DNA of 64,000 nucleotides from Litorivita sp040371945 (GTDB taxonomy: Bacteria > Pseudomonadota > Alphaproteobacteria > Rhodobacterales > Rhodobacteraceae): the NCBI RefSeq assembly GCF_040371945.1, contig NZ_BAABWS010000001.1:310001-374000 (forward strand), written 5' to 3'. A model generated the notes under the pieces. That model had not been told where the DNA came from. It ran no database searches and saw only the letters and a list, made by a program, of their open reading frames with translations. Below, one piece after another: positions 7,967-15,324 of this stretch (within the stretch, counting starts at the first letter, position 1; every line of letters starts with the position of its first letter). Made by a program: the position numbers and the translations under genes.

Positions 7967-8455
7967 TTAACGCTTCGAGAACTGGAAGCTACGACGCGCC
8001 TTGCGCTTACCGTATTTCTTACGCTCGACAACGCGGCTGTCACGGGTCAGGAAGCCAGCGGCTTTCAACGCGCCACGCAAGGAGGGTTCATAAAGCTGCA
8101 ACGCTTTCGAGATGCCGTGCTTGACCGCACCGGCTTGGCCCGAAAGACCGCCGCCTTTGACGGTGGCAACAACGTCGAACTCGCCTTCAACACCGGCAAC
8201 GGTGAAGGGCTGGCGCAGGATCATTTGCAAAACGGGGCGGGCAAAATATGTGTCTTGCTCTTTGCCGTTCACAGTGACCTTGCCGGAGCCCGGCTTGATC
8301 CAAACGCGGGCAACCGCGTCTTTACGTTTGCCGGTGGCATAGGCACGGCCAAGCGCGTCGCGCACCGGCTCGCGCGGGGTCAGATCTTCAACCGAGGTTG
8401 CAGTTTCGGACACAGCGCCTTGCAGCTCTTCAAGGGAATTGATTTGATCAGCCAT
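7967..8455 (-). CDS. rpsI: 30S ribosomal protein S9
   Basis: Component of the small ribosomal subunit whose C-terminal tail reaches the P-site tRNA. The 162-residue protein has an acidic N-terminal extension of about 35 residues, common in alphaproteobacteria. It then matches S9 from GRAYATGKRKDAVARVW onward, including LRQPF, GGGLSGQAGA and the basic end ARRSFQFSKR; the terminal SKR is the family hallmark. It lies 3 bp downstream of rplM and is co-transcribed with it, the usual arrangement. Confidence 0.98.
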   Translation of the reverse strand: MADQINSLEELQGAVSETATSVEDLTPREPVRDALGRAYATGKRKDAVARVWIKPGSGKVTVNGKEQDTYFARPVLQMILRQPFTVAGVEGEFDVVATVKGGGLSGQAGAVKHGISKALQLYEPSLRGALKAAGFLTRDSRVVERKKYGKRKARRSFQFSKR

Positions 8456-8458
8456 TTC

Positions 8459-8920
8459 TTAGCTCCGCGTGTTCTTGGAGTTCATGGATTTGACGTCCAG
8501 CACTTCGGGCGCTTGCGCCTCGTGGGGGTGCTCGGCGCCAGCATAAACGCGCAGGTTGGTCATTACCTTACGGCTCAGACGGTTGCCCGGCAGCATGCGC
8601 TTGACCGCGGCGGTCACGACGCGCTCGGGGTGTGCACCGGTCAGGATGTCATCGGCGGTGCGGCTCTTGATGCCGCCCGGATGGCCTGTGTGCCAGTAGT
8701 ATTGCTTTTCGGCGCGTTTCTTGCCGGTCAGCTGGATTTTGTCGGCATTGATCACGATGACATTGTCACCCATGTCCATATGCGGCGTGAACGTGGCCTT
8801 GTGCTTACCGCGCAGGCGCATGGCGATGATCGAAGCAAGACGGCCCAAAACAACGCCCTCGGCGTCGATCAGGATCCATTTCTTGTCGATATCTGCCGGT
8901 GTCGCAGAGAAAGTTTTCAT
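8459..8920 (-). CDS. rplM: 50S ribosomal protein L13
   Basis: Early-assembling protein of the large ribosomal subunit. From ATG 8920 the product is 153 residues, the normal length. It carries the signature blocks KKWILIDAEGVVLGRLAS, NADKIQLTGKK, YYWHTGHPGG and RMLPGN. A longer in-frame start at 8974 would add residues not found in the family, so 8920 was chosen. It is the first gene of rplM-rpsI; a sigma-70-like promoter lies upstream. Confidence 0.98.
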   Translation of the reverse strand: MKTFSATPADIDKKWILIDAEGVVLGRLASIIAMRLRGKHKATFTPHMDMGDNVIVINADKIQLTGKKRAEKQYYWHTGHPGGIKSRTADDILTGAHPERVVTAAVKRMLPGNRLSRKVMTNLRVYAGAEHPHEAQAPEVLDVKSMNSKNTRS

Positions 8921-8987
8921 GGCAGGATTACCCTTGAGTTTTAGTGGAGCGGCAAGGGTCGCCCCCCACCTCAAATGTGATGGGCGG

Positions 8988-9015
8988 GTTATATAGACGC
9001 CAATGCGCAGGTCAA
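8988..9015 (-). promoter_or_regulatory. Sigma-70-type promoter of rplM-rpsI
   Basis: On the minus strand TTGACC (-35) and TATAAC (-10) are separated by 16 bp, about 70 bp upstream of the rplM start. Both hexamers are close to consensus, as expected for a ribosomal-protein operon. Confidence 0.65.
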
Positions 9016-9096
9016 GCGCGTAAAGTGCAAATTATCCCTGCAAAAACAATGTTTTGCAAATTAGGTATCAAAATACCCCATAAATCGGAGGGGTTT

Positions 9097-9534
9097 TCAA
9101 TCCCGCGGGGGGATCGAATAGGTCAAGGTCGCACGCGCCACCGGCGCATCCATCCCCTCGGAATACAACAGCACATCGCCAACCGCCAAAGCGCGGCCAA
9201 GCTTGAGCAGCTTGCACTTGCCGATCAAATCGGCACTGGCCACCGGTTTGCGCATGAAATCGATCGAGCAATTCGTCGTCACGGTCAGGGCCTTTGGCCC
9301 GATCATCGACAAAATCCCCAAATAGACCGCCACATCGGCCAATCCGAACATCGACGGCCCCGACACCGTTCCTCCTGGGCGCAGGTGCCGCTCGGCGGTC
9401 TTGAGCCGCACGGTGATCTCCATCGGTGCAACCTCGTCAATGCCGAAGTCTTCATGCACCTGCGGAAACACCTCGACCAAAAAGGCTTTGAGCGCCTGTG
9501 CGTCCATCACCACGGGTCTTGTCTCTTTTGTCAT
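9097..9534 (-). CDS. PaaI-family hotdog-fold thioesterase
   Basis: A 145-residue single-domain hotdog protein expected to hydrolyse acyl-CoA thioesters in the cytoplasm. The segment LRPGGTVSGPSMFGLADVAVYLGIL matches the hotdog helix with its catalytic acidic residue (Asp in LADVAVY), and the strand TTNCSIDFMRKP matches the following core strand seen in PaaI/YigI-like thioesterases. It is divergently transcribed from the ECHDC3-like gene across a 56-bp gap, suggesting shared control and a common role in acyl-CoA metabolism. The actual substrate cannot be read. Confidence 0.85.
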   Translation of the reverse strand: MTKETRPVVMDAQALKAFLVEVFPQVHEDFGIDEVAPMEITVRLKTAERHLRPGGTVSGPSMFGLADVAVYLGILSMIGPKALTVTTNCSIDFMRKPVASADLIGKCKLLKLGRALAVGDVLLYSEGMDAPVARATLTYSIPPRD

Positions 9535-9590
9535 GCTTTCCTCCCTCTGTGCGCATTGCTAGAGTTCCCGCAACCGGAGGAGATAACAAG

Positions 9591-10376
9591 ATGGCAATTG
9601 TAGAACGTCACGACACGGGCGCAGTGGCGCGTTTGGTGCTCAACACCCCTGAAAAGCTCAATGCGCTCAGTGATGCGATGCTCGCCGATCTGCACGACAG
9701 TTTTGACCGCATTGCAGGTGACGACAGCATCCGCGCAGTGATTCTGGCGGGCAATGGCAAAGCCTTCTGCGCCGGTCACGACCTCAAAGAGATGCAAGCA
9801 GGGCGCAGCGCCGAGGATAAGGGCGCGGCCTATTTTGCCGATCTGTTCGGCCGCTGCGGGGCGCTTATGGCGCGCATCCAATCCCTGCCCCAACCGGTGA
9901 TCGCCGAAGTCCACGGCATCGCCACCGCCGCCGGATGCCAATTGGTCGCGACCTGCGACATGGCCGTGGCCGCGAAAGGCACGCGGTTTGGGGTCAACGG
10001 CGTCAACATCGGCCTGTTTTGCTCGACGCCGATGGTGGCGCTGACCCGCAATGTGCCGCGCAAACAGGCGTTTGAAATGCTCTCGACCGGCGCCTTTATC
10101 TTGACCGACCGTGCCATCGAGATCGGGTTGATCAACCGCGCCGTGCCTGCCGAAGACCTCGCAGCCGAGACGATGGAACTGGCGCAAACCGTCGCCAGCA
10201 AGCTCAAAGCCGCGGTCAAGATCGGTAAAGAGGCCTTTTACGCCCAAGCCGCCCTGCCCACCAAGGAGGCCTATGCCTATACCGGCGCGGTCATGGTCGA
10301 GAATATGCTCGATGCAGATACCGATGAGGGCATCCGAGCCTTTTTGGAAAAACGCGCCCCCGACTGGAGCCAATAG
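9591..10376 (+). CDS. Enoyl-CoA hydratase/isomerase superfamily protein, ECHDC3-like
   Basis: A 261-residue crotonase-fold protein; the start at 9591 follows GGAGGAG. The CoA-binding/oxyanion region FCAGHDLKEM is at 59-68, and the second oxyanion loop IATAAGCQLVATCD at 110-123. The two glutamates that do hydration in classical crotonase are not conserved: Gln117 and Gly137 occupy those places. The motif NIGLFCSTPMVALTR matches the vertebrate ECHDC3 subgroup, whose reaction is poorly defined. So the database-style name 'enoyl-CoA hydratase' should be treated with caution; another acyl-CoA reaction or a non-catalytic role is possible. It sits opposite a thioesterase. Confidence 0.85.
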   Translation: MAIVERHDTGAVARLVLNTPEKLNALSDAMLADLHDSFDRIAGDDSIRAVILAGNGKAFCAGHDLKEMQAGRSAEDKGAAYFADLFGRCGALMARIQSLPQPVIAEVHGIATAAGCQLVATCDMAVAAKGTRFGVNGVNIGLFCSTPMVALTRNVPRKQAFEMLSTGAFILTDRAIEIGLINRAVPAEDLAAETMELAQTVASKLKAAVKIGKEAFYAQAALPTKEAYAYTGAVMVENMLDADTDEGIRAFLEKRAPDWSQ

Positions 10377-10673
10377 CGCGCCGCGATCCCGCTATAAAGC
10401 GCGCCCGAATTTTGGCGCAATCGCGCGACGTGGTGTCCGAAACGGCGCTTCGGCACCGCTATAAGCGGCCCCAGCAGGCCCAATTCGGGCAAAATCTGGT
10501 CCGACAAAACGGCATTTTCGTAAAATTTTATCGTCTCATTGCGCTATTTTTTATGGGCATTAGCACTTCGTTTCCAAATTTGCTCCAATCTGTTTTGGAC
10601 AATGCCACTTTCCTGCCCCATTTGGCTTTGTTATAAGCAGTGTCAGGGGCGATAACAGAAGTTAACTATCGCC
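10377..10673. other. Intergenic region before the di-haem peroxidase gene
   Basis: Roughly 300 bp, more AT-rich than its flanks, with no credible ORF. It contains a CCGCT-ATA-AGCGG palindrome near 10457. At its end an inverted repeat GGCGATA (10648-10654)/TATCGCC (10667-10673) abuts the ATG of the next gene, so the leader could form a hairpin at the start codon. No clear promoter is assignable. Confidence 0.4.
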
Positions 10674-12026
10674 ATGCGAATATGGGTCACCGCCGTCATC
10701 ATGTCCCTCCAGGCCAGCCTCTCACTGGCCAATGACATACCGAAGCCGGTGACCCATTCGGACTTCCCCACTCTCAACATCAATTCCGTGCTGCTGGGCC
10801 GTGATCTGTTCTTTGATCCGGTGCTGTCGGGCAATCGCAACATCGCCTGCGTCACCTGCCACCACCCCGACCTTGGCACCTCTGACGGCATGTCCCTGTC
10901 CATCGGCGAAGGCGGTCATGGTCTTGGCCCCGAACGGGCCGTCATCAACGGCCAAGAGCCCCATGCGCGCATTCCGCGCAACGCGCCTGCGCTTTATAAT
11001 CTTGGCGCTTTCGAATATACGACGATGTTCCACGATGGCCGTGTCGAGCTGGACCCCGACGCGCGTTTTGGCATCCGTATGCCCGAAGGCCGCCGACTTG
11101 AGCGCCCCGTGCCCAATGTTCTGACCGCGCAGGCAATCTTGCCGATCCTCAGCCCCGATGAAATGGCCGGTCAGCCCGGTGAAAACCCTGTCGCCGACGC
11201 CATTGCCGCCGATCGCATTCACGGGCTTGGCGGCGCGTGGCAAATGCTCGCCGCCCGCATCGAGGCGATCCCCGCCTATCGCACCCGATTTGATTGGGTC
11301 ATCGGCGCCGATGAACCGATCCATATCACCGATATCGGCCGCGCCATCGCCGATTACATCACCTTTGAATTTCGCGCCACAAACAGCCCTTTCGACGCCT
11401 ATCTGAACGGCGATGATCGCGCGCTCAGCGCCGCGACCCGCCGCGGTATGGACCTGTTTTACGGCGAGGCGGACTGCGCCTCATGCCATTCCGGCCCGCT
11501 GCAAACCGATCACAGCTTTCACGCCATTGGCCTGCCGCCGCTTGGCCCAGGCAAGGAAAACGGCACCGTGCCCCACGCCGATACAGGTCGCTTCGCGGTC
11601 TCCGGCAAGGAAAAGGATGCCTATTGCTTCCGCACGCCGACGCTGCGCAACGTGACGCTGACCGCCCCCTACGGCCATAACGGCGCCTATAACAGCCTGC
11701 GCGCGATGATCCGCCAACACCTTGATCCGATTGGCGCTTTGACCGGTTATGACCCGAATGAAGCCGTGCTCCATGACATTGCCGCCCTGCCCGATGATTT
11801 CGCCCCGCAGGCCGATCAGGAGGAAATGATCCGCATCGCCGCCGCCTCGGAAATCGCGCCGATGCGCCTGACCGAAGGGCAAATGGATGATCTTATCGCC
11901 TTTTTGGACAGCCTGACCGATCCGTCCAGCACGCAGCTGCAATTGGGCCTTCCGGCGCATGTTCCCTCGGGCCTGCCGCTCGACCCGCCCCTGCGGACAC
12001 AAAAATCCGCACAGGCCGCCCATTAG
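10674..12026 (+). CDS. Di-haem cytochrome c peroxidase / MauG-family protein
   Basis: A 450-residue periplasmic di-haem protein. A signal peptide covers about residues 1-19 (cleavage after SLA). Two haem-c motifs are present: CVTCH (C59-C62-H63) and CASCH (C268-C271-H272). Their spacing and the blocks NAPALYNLG and FRTPTLRNV match the bacterial CcpA/MauG superfamily. Members either reduce hydrogen peroxide or modify protein side chains; no methylamine dehydrogenase genes are nearby, so a peroxidase-type role is more likely. It is isolated, with trmFO starting 52 bp later. A hairpin immediately before the ATG may affect translation. Confidence 0.92.
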   Translation: MRIWVTAVIMSLQASLSLANDIPKPVTHSDFPTLNINSVLLGRDLFFDPVLSGNRNIACVTCHHPDLGTSDGMSLSIGEGGHGLGPERAVINGQEPHARIPRNAPALYNLGAFEYTTMFHDGRVELDPDARFGIRMPEGRRLERPVPNVLTAQAILPILSPDEMAGQPGENPVADAIAADRIHGLGGAWQMLAARIEAIPAYRTRFDWVIGADEPIHITDIGRAIADYITFEFRATNSPFDAYLNGDDRALSAATRRGMDLFYGEADCASCHSGPLQTDHSFHAIGLPPLGPGKENGTVPHADTGRFAVSGKEKDAYCFRTPTLRNVTLTAPYGHNGAYNSLRAMIRQHLDPIGALTGYDPNEAVLHDIAALPDDFAPQADQEEMIRIAAASEIAPMRLTEGQMDDLIAFLDSLTDPSSTQLQLGLPAHVPSGLPLDPPLRTQKSAQAAH

Positions 12027-12078
12027 GCACGCGCCTGCCCCACCACGCCCCCTTCCCTTGGCCCGCCCCTTGCCCTAA

Positions 12079-13437
12079 ATGGCGGGCATGGAAAACACAT
12101 TGCATATCATCGGCGGCGGCATGGCCGGATCCGAGGCCGCGTGGCAAGCCGCGCAAGCGGGCGTCAAAGTCGTCATCCACGAAATGCGCCCCAAGGTCGA
12201 AACCTTTGCCCATCAAACCGGCAATCTGGCCGAAATGGTCTGCTCAAACAGCTTTCGCTCGGACGACAGCGAGCAAAACGCCGTGGGCCTGCTCCATTGG
12301 GAAATGCGCGCCGCGAATGGTATCATCATGCAATCGGCGGACAAACACCGCCTGCCTGCGGGCGGCGCTTTGGCCGTGGACCGCGAGCCTTTTGCGCAAT
12401 GGGTCAATGACACGCTGCTGGCCCATCCCAATATCTCGGTCGATTACGGCGAGATCACCGAATTGCCCGAAAACGGCCATTGGATCATCGCCACCGGCCC
12501 GCTGACCTCCTCTGCCCTCGGCGCGGCGATCGCCAAGGAAACCGGTGCCGAGAGCCTCGCCTTTTTCGACGCCATCGCCCCCATCGTTTACGCCGAAAGC
12601 ATCGATATGGACGTGGCATGGATGCAGTCGCGCTACGACAAGGGCGAGACCGAGGAAGAGCAAAAAGCCTACCTCAATTGCCCGATGACCAAAGAGCAGT
12701 ATGAGGGATTTATCGACGCGCTGATGAGCGCCGACAAAACCGAGTTTCACGAGGGCGAGACCGCAGGATATTTCGACGGCTGCCTGCCGATCGAAGTCAT
12801 GGCCGAACGCGGGCGTGAAACGCTGCGCTTTGGCCCGATGAAGCCCGTGGGCCTCACCAATGCCCATAAGCCGGACGAAAAAGCCTATGCCGTGGTGCAG
12901 TTGCGCCGCGATAACGCATTGGGAACGCTCTATAATATCGTGGGTTTCCAGACCAAGATGAAATACGGCGCGCAGACCGAGGTTCTGCGCATGATCCCCG
13001 GATTGGAGGAGGCGCGCTTTGCCCGTTTGGGCGGCATTCACCGCAACACCTTCCTCAATTCCCCGACGCTTTTGGACAATCAGATGCGCCTCAAATCGCG
13101 GCCCAACATCCGCTTTGCCGGACAGATTACCGGCGTTGAAGGCTATGTCGAAAGCGCCGCGATGGGCCTTTTGGCGGGACGTCTGGCGGCGGCGGAAATC
13201 CAAGGGCGCAGCATTGAGACCGCGCCGCAAAACACCGCCATGGGCGCATTGATCCACCACATCACCGGCGGCGCCGAGGCCAAGACCTTCCAACCGATGA
13301 ACGTCAATTTCGGCCTCTTCGCGCCGCTCGAGGACAGCGGCATCAAGGGCGGCCGGCGCGGCAGAAAAGACCGCTACAAAGCCTATACAGATCGCGCCAA
13401 AGACGAATTTAATCAATGGCTTGAAGAACGAATTTAA
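12079..13437 (+). CDS. trmFO: Methylenetetrahydrofolate-tRNA (uracil-5-)-methyltransferase TrmFO
   Basis: FAD- and folate-dependent enzyme that forms 5-methyluridine at position 54 of tRNA. The 452-residue product has the N-terminal FAD motif IIGGGMAGSEAAW and the family blocks NLAEMVCSNSFRSDD, YFDGCLPIE (with the catalytic-region cysteine), GFQTKMKYG and NVNFGLF. The start could also be ATG 12088 (MENTLH), which matches the usual TrmFO N-terminus better. It ends 3 bp before gluQ, so the two tRNA-modification genes probably form one transcript. Confidence 0.96.
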   Translation: MAGMENTLHIIGGGMAGSEAAWQAAQAGVKVVIHEMRPKVETFAHQTGNLAEMVCSNSFRSDDSEQNAVGLLHWEMRAANGIIMQSADKHRLPAGGALAVDREPFAQWVNDTLLAHPNISVDYGEITELPENGHWIIATGPLTSSALGAAIAKETGAESLAFFDAIAPIVYAESIDMDVAWMQSRYDKGETEEEQKAYLNCPMTKEQYEGFIDALMSADKTEFHEGETAGYFDGCLPIEVMAERGRETLRFGPMKPVGLTNAHKPDEKAYAVVQLRRDNALGTLYNIVGFQTKMKYGAQTEVLRMIPGLEEARFARLGGIHRNTFLNSPTLLDNQMRLKSRPNIRFAGQITGVEGYVESAAMGLLAGRLAAAEIQGRSIETAPQNTAMGALIHHITGGAEAKTFQPMNVNFGLFAPLEDSGIKGGRRGRKDRYKAYTDRAKDEFNQWLEERI

Positions 13438-13440
13438 ACC

Positions 13441-14286
13441 ATGATCACCCGCTTCGCCCCCAGCCCCACCGGCCCGCTGCATCTTGGCCATGCCTACTCG
13501 GCTCTGCTGGGGCACCGCATGGCGCGGGCGGCGGGCGGGCGGTTCTTGTTGCGGATGGAAGACACCGATCTGGAGCGCTCCAAACCTGAATGGGCCGATC
13601 TGATCTGCACCGATCTGCGCTGGCTTGGCATCACATGGGACGGCCCCGTGCTCAGCCAAGCCGCGCAACTGGAGAGCTACGATGCCCCCCTGCAACGGCT
13701 TGAGAAGATGGGATTGCTTTATCCTTGCTCGTGCAGCCGCGCCGATATTCGCGCGGCGATGTCCGCGCCGCAGGAGGGCGCGGCGCATGAGGTTTATCCG
13801 CAGCTGTGCAAATCACGGCCCATGTCCGACCGCCGCTCCGGCGACGCGCTGCGCCTGCATCTGGACAAGGCCCTAGCCCTATTGGCAGGGCGCGATGTGG
13901 CGTTTGTCGAGACCGGCGCGGCCCATAGCGGACATCATAGCATCGACGCGGAGCAAGCACAGCGTGAGATCGGCGATGTGGTGCTGTCGCGCAAGGGCGA
14001 GAATATCGTCGCCTATTTCCTCGCTTCCGCCCTTGATGACGCGGCCCAAGGCATCACCCATGTGGTGCGCGGCGAGGATCTGTTTGATTTCACCGCCATT
14101 CAGGTGATCTTGCTCAGCCTTTTGGACCTGCCTGTGCCGATCTATCACCATCACAAATTGATCCGCGACGAGGCGGGCAAGCGTCTTGCCAAACGCGATG
14201 ATGCGCGGTCCTTGCAAAGCTTTCGCGCGGCGGGCAAACAGCCAGCAGATATCTTCGAGATGTTGGGAGTAGACCAAACGGTCTAA
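13441..14286 (+). CDS. gluQ: Glutamyl-Q tRNA(Asp) synthetase
   Basis: Truncated glutamyl-tRNA synthetase paralogue that attaches glutamate to queuosine at the wobble position of tRNA-Asp. The 281-residue length fits a catalytic core without anticodon-binding domain. It shows the class I HIGH-type motif HLGHA in FAPSPTGPLHLGHA, the KMSKS-type KRLAKR, and a zinc-site cluster CSCS...YPQLC around residues 97-122. It follows trmFO by 3 bp. The 3' end contains the palindrome TAGACCAAACGGTCTA overlapping the stop codon. Confidence 0.94.
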   Translation: MITRFAPSPTGPLHLGHAYSALLGHRMARAAGGRFLLRMEDTDLERSKPEWADLICTDLRWLGITWDGPVLSQAAQLESYDAPLQRLEKMGLLYPCSCSRADIRAAMSAPQEGAAHEVYPQLCKSRPMSDRRSGDALRLHLDKALALLAGRDVAFVETGAAHSGHHSIDAEQAQREIGDVVLSRKGENIVAYFLASALDDAAQGITHVVRGEDLFDFTAIQVILLSLLDLPVPIYHHHKLIRDEAGKRLAKRDDARSLQSFRAAGKQPADIFEMLGVDQTV

Positions 14287-14323
14287 CCAACTGCTGTGGC
14301 ATCGCTCAGGCGACCAATTGGTC
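14270..14323. promoter_or_regulatory. Paired TAGACC/GGTCTA palindromes between gluQ and hisI
   Basis: TAGACCAAACGGTCTA (14270-14285) has perfect 6-bp arms, and GACCAATTGGTC (14312-14323) is a perfect 12-bp palindrome 26 bp later. They overlap the convergent stop codons of gluQ and hisI. They resemble TetR-type operators and the palindromes at 1157 and 2533, but their place at gene ends leaves the role unclear. Confidence 0.35.
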
Positions 14324-14697
14324 TAGGGCACCATAGGCGCCATCAATTCGACCTCATCCCCCTCGCGGATCGCCGTATAAAAACAGCTGCGTCGGTTGGT
14401 ATGGCACGCCGGTCCCTCTTGGCGCACCATCGCCAAAAGGCAATCCCGATCACAATCGACCCGCAGATCGACCAGATGTTGCAGATGGCCCGAGGTTTCG
14501 CCCTTGATCCAGAAGCTTTGCCGCGAGCGGCTCCAATAGGTCACGCGCCCCGTTTCAAGCGTCTTTTGCACGGCGGCGGCATTCATCCACGCCATCATCA
14601 AGACCTCGCCGGTCTCGGCCTCCTGCGCAATGCAGGGGATCAACCCCGCCGCATCAAATTTAAGAGTGCTTGCATCGAAAGTCGTAGGGGCAGTCAT
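14323..14697 (-). CDS. hisI: Phosphoribosyl-AMP cyclohydrolase
   Basis: Third step of histidine synthesis, opening the adenine ring of phosphoribosyl-AMP. From ATG 14697 it has 124 residues. The Zn/Mg-binding blocks are clear: MMAWMNAAAVQKTLETG, YWSRSRQSFWIKGETSGH, DCDRDCLL and GPACHTNRRSCFY, whose cysteines and histidine bind metal. The start at 14697 follows AAAGG with suitable spacing; an ATG at 14715 lacks a ribosome site. It is a stand-alone HisI without a fused HisE, as usual in alphaproteobacteria. Confidence 0.95.
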   Translation of the reverse strand: MTAPTTFDASTLKFDAAGLIPCIAQEAETGEVLMMAWMNAAAVQKTLETGRVTYWSRSRQSFWIKGETSGHLQHLVDLRVDCDRDCLLAMVRQEGPACHTNRRSCFYTAIREGDEVELMAPMVP

Positions 14698-14799
14698 GGC
14701 GAAAACCTTTTGCATCTTGTGGCGCTGCCCCTATCTATGAGGAAACGCGGCAAAGGAAAAGCGCCGCCGCCTATGCTGCGCGACACGAAAGGCCAAGTG

Positions 14800-15252
14800 A
14801 TGAGCGACGAGACAGACCTGATCAAACTCTATTCGGCAAAGATCCTCGATCTGGCGGCCAATATTCCCCACAGCACGCGCCTCGACGCGCCGATGGCAAC
14901 GGTCAAACGCCGCGCGCCTTTGTGCGGGTCGACCGTGACCGTCGATCTGAATATCCAAGACGGGCGGATCAGCGATTTTGCCCAAGACGTCAAAGCCTGC
15001 GCCCTTGGGCAAGCCGCCGCATCGGTGGTCGGCGCGGCCGTGGTCGGGCGCAGCCTTGAGCAAATCGAGGCCGCGCGCAGCCAGTTGCGCGCCATGCTCA
15101 AAGACGGCGCCTCCGCCCCCAAAGCGCCCTTTGACGGGCTTGCGGTGCTCGAGCCCGCGCGCGACTACAAAAACCGCCACGCCTCGATCATGCTGTCTTT
15201 GGACGCTACGGCAGAGGCCTTCGAGCAGGCTTTGCAAAGCAATTGTGCCTGA
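14800..15252 (+). CDS. NifU/IscU-like iron-sulfur cluster scaffold protein
   Basis: A 150-residue protein of the IscU/NifU N-terminal family. Of the three cluster-binding cysteines of classic scaffolds, the first two are present: C42 in PLCGSTV and C68 in KACALG. The third position, normally a cysteine in a KCS-like strand, reads RHASIML here, with no cysteine. A different cysteine (C149) lies at the C-terminus. It may act as a divergent scaffold or carrier rather than canonical IscU. The gene is divergent from hisI and is not near isc or suf genes. Confidence 0.75.
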   Translation: MSDETDLIKLYSAKILDLAANIPHSTRLDAPMATVKRRAPLCGSTVTVDLNIQDGRISDFAQDVKACALGQAAASVVGAAVVGRSLEQIEAARSQLRAMLKDGASAPKAPFDGLAVLEPARDYKNRHASIMLSLDATAEAFEQALQSNCA

Positions 15253-15324
15253 CGGGCGGTAGGATTTAACGCTCTGTGAGGAAATATCGGGTAGCCCTGT
15301 GACAGATCACACACAGGCGCCCCG

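Noticed and set aside
12244..13788. A 514-codon minus-strand frame opposite trmFO and gluQ
   Set aside because: Shadow of two well-supported genes; His/Arg-rich composition without protein-like pattern.
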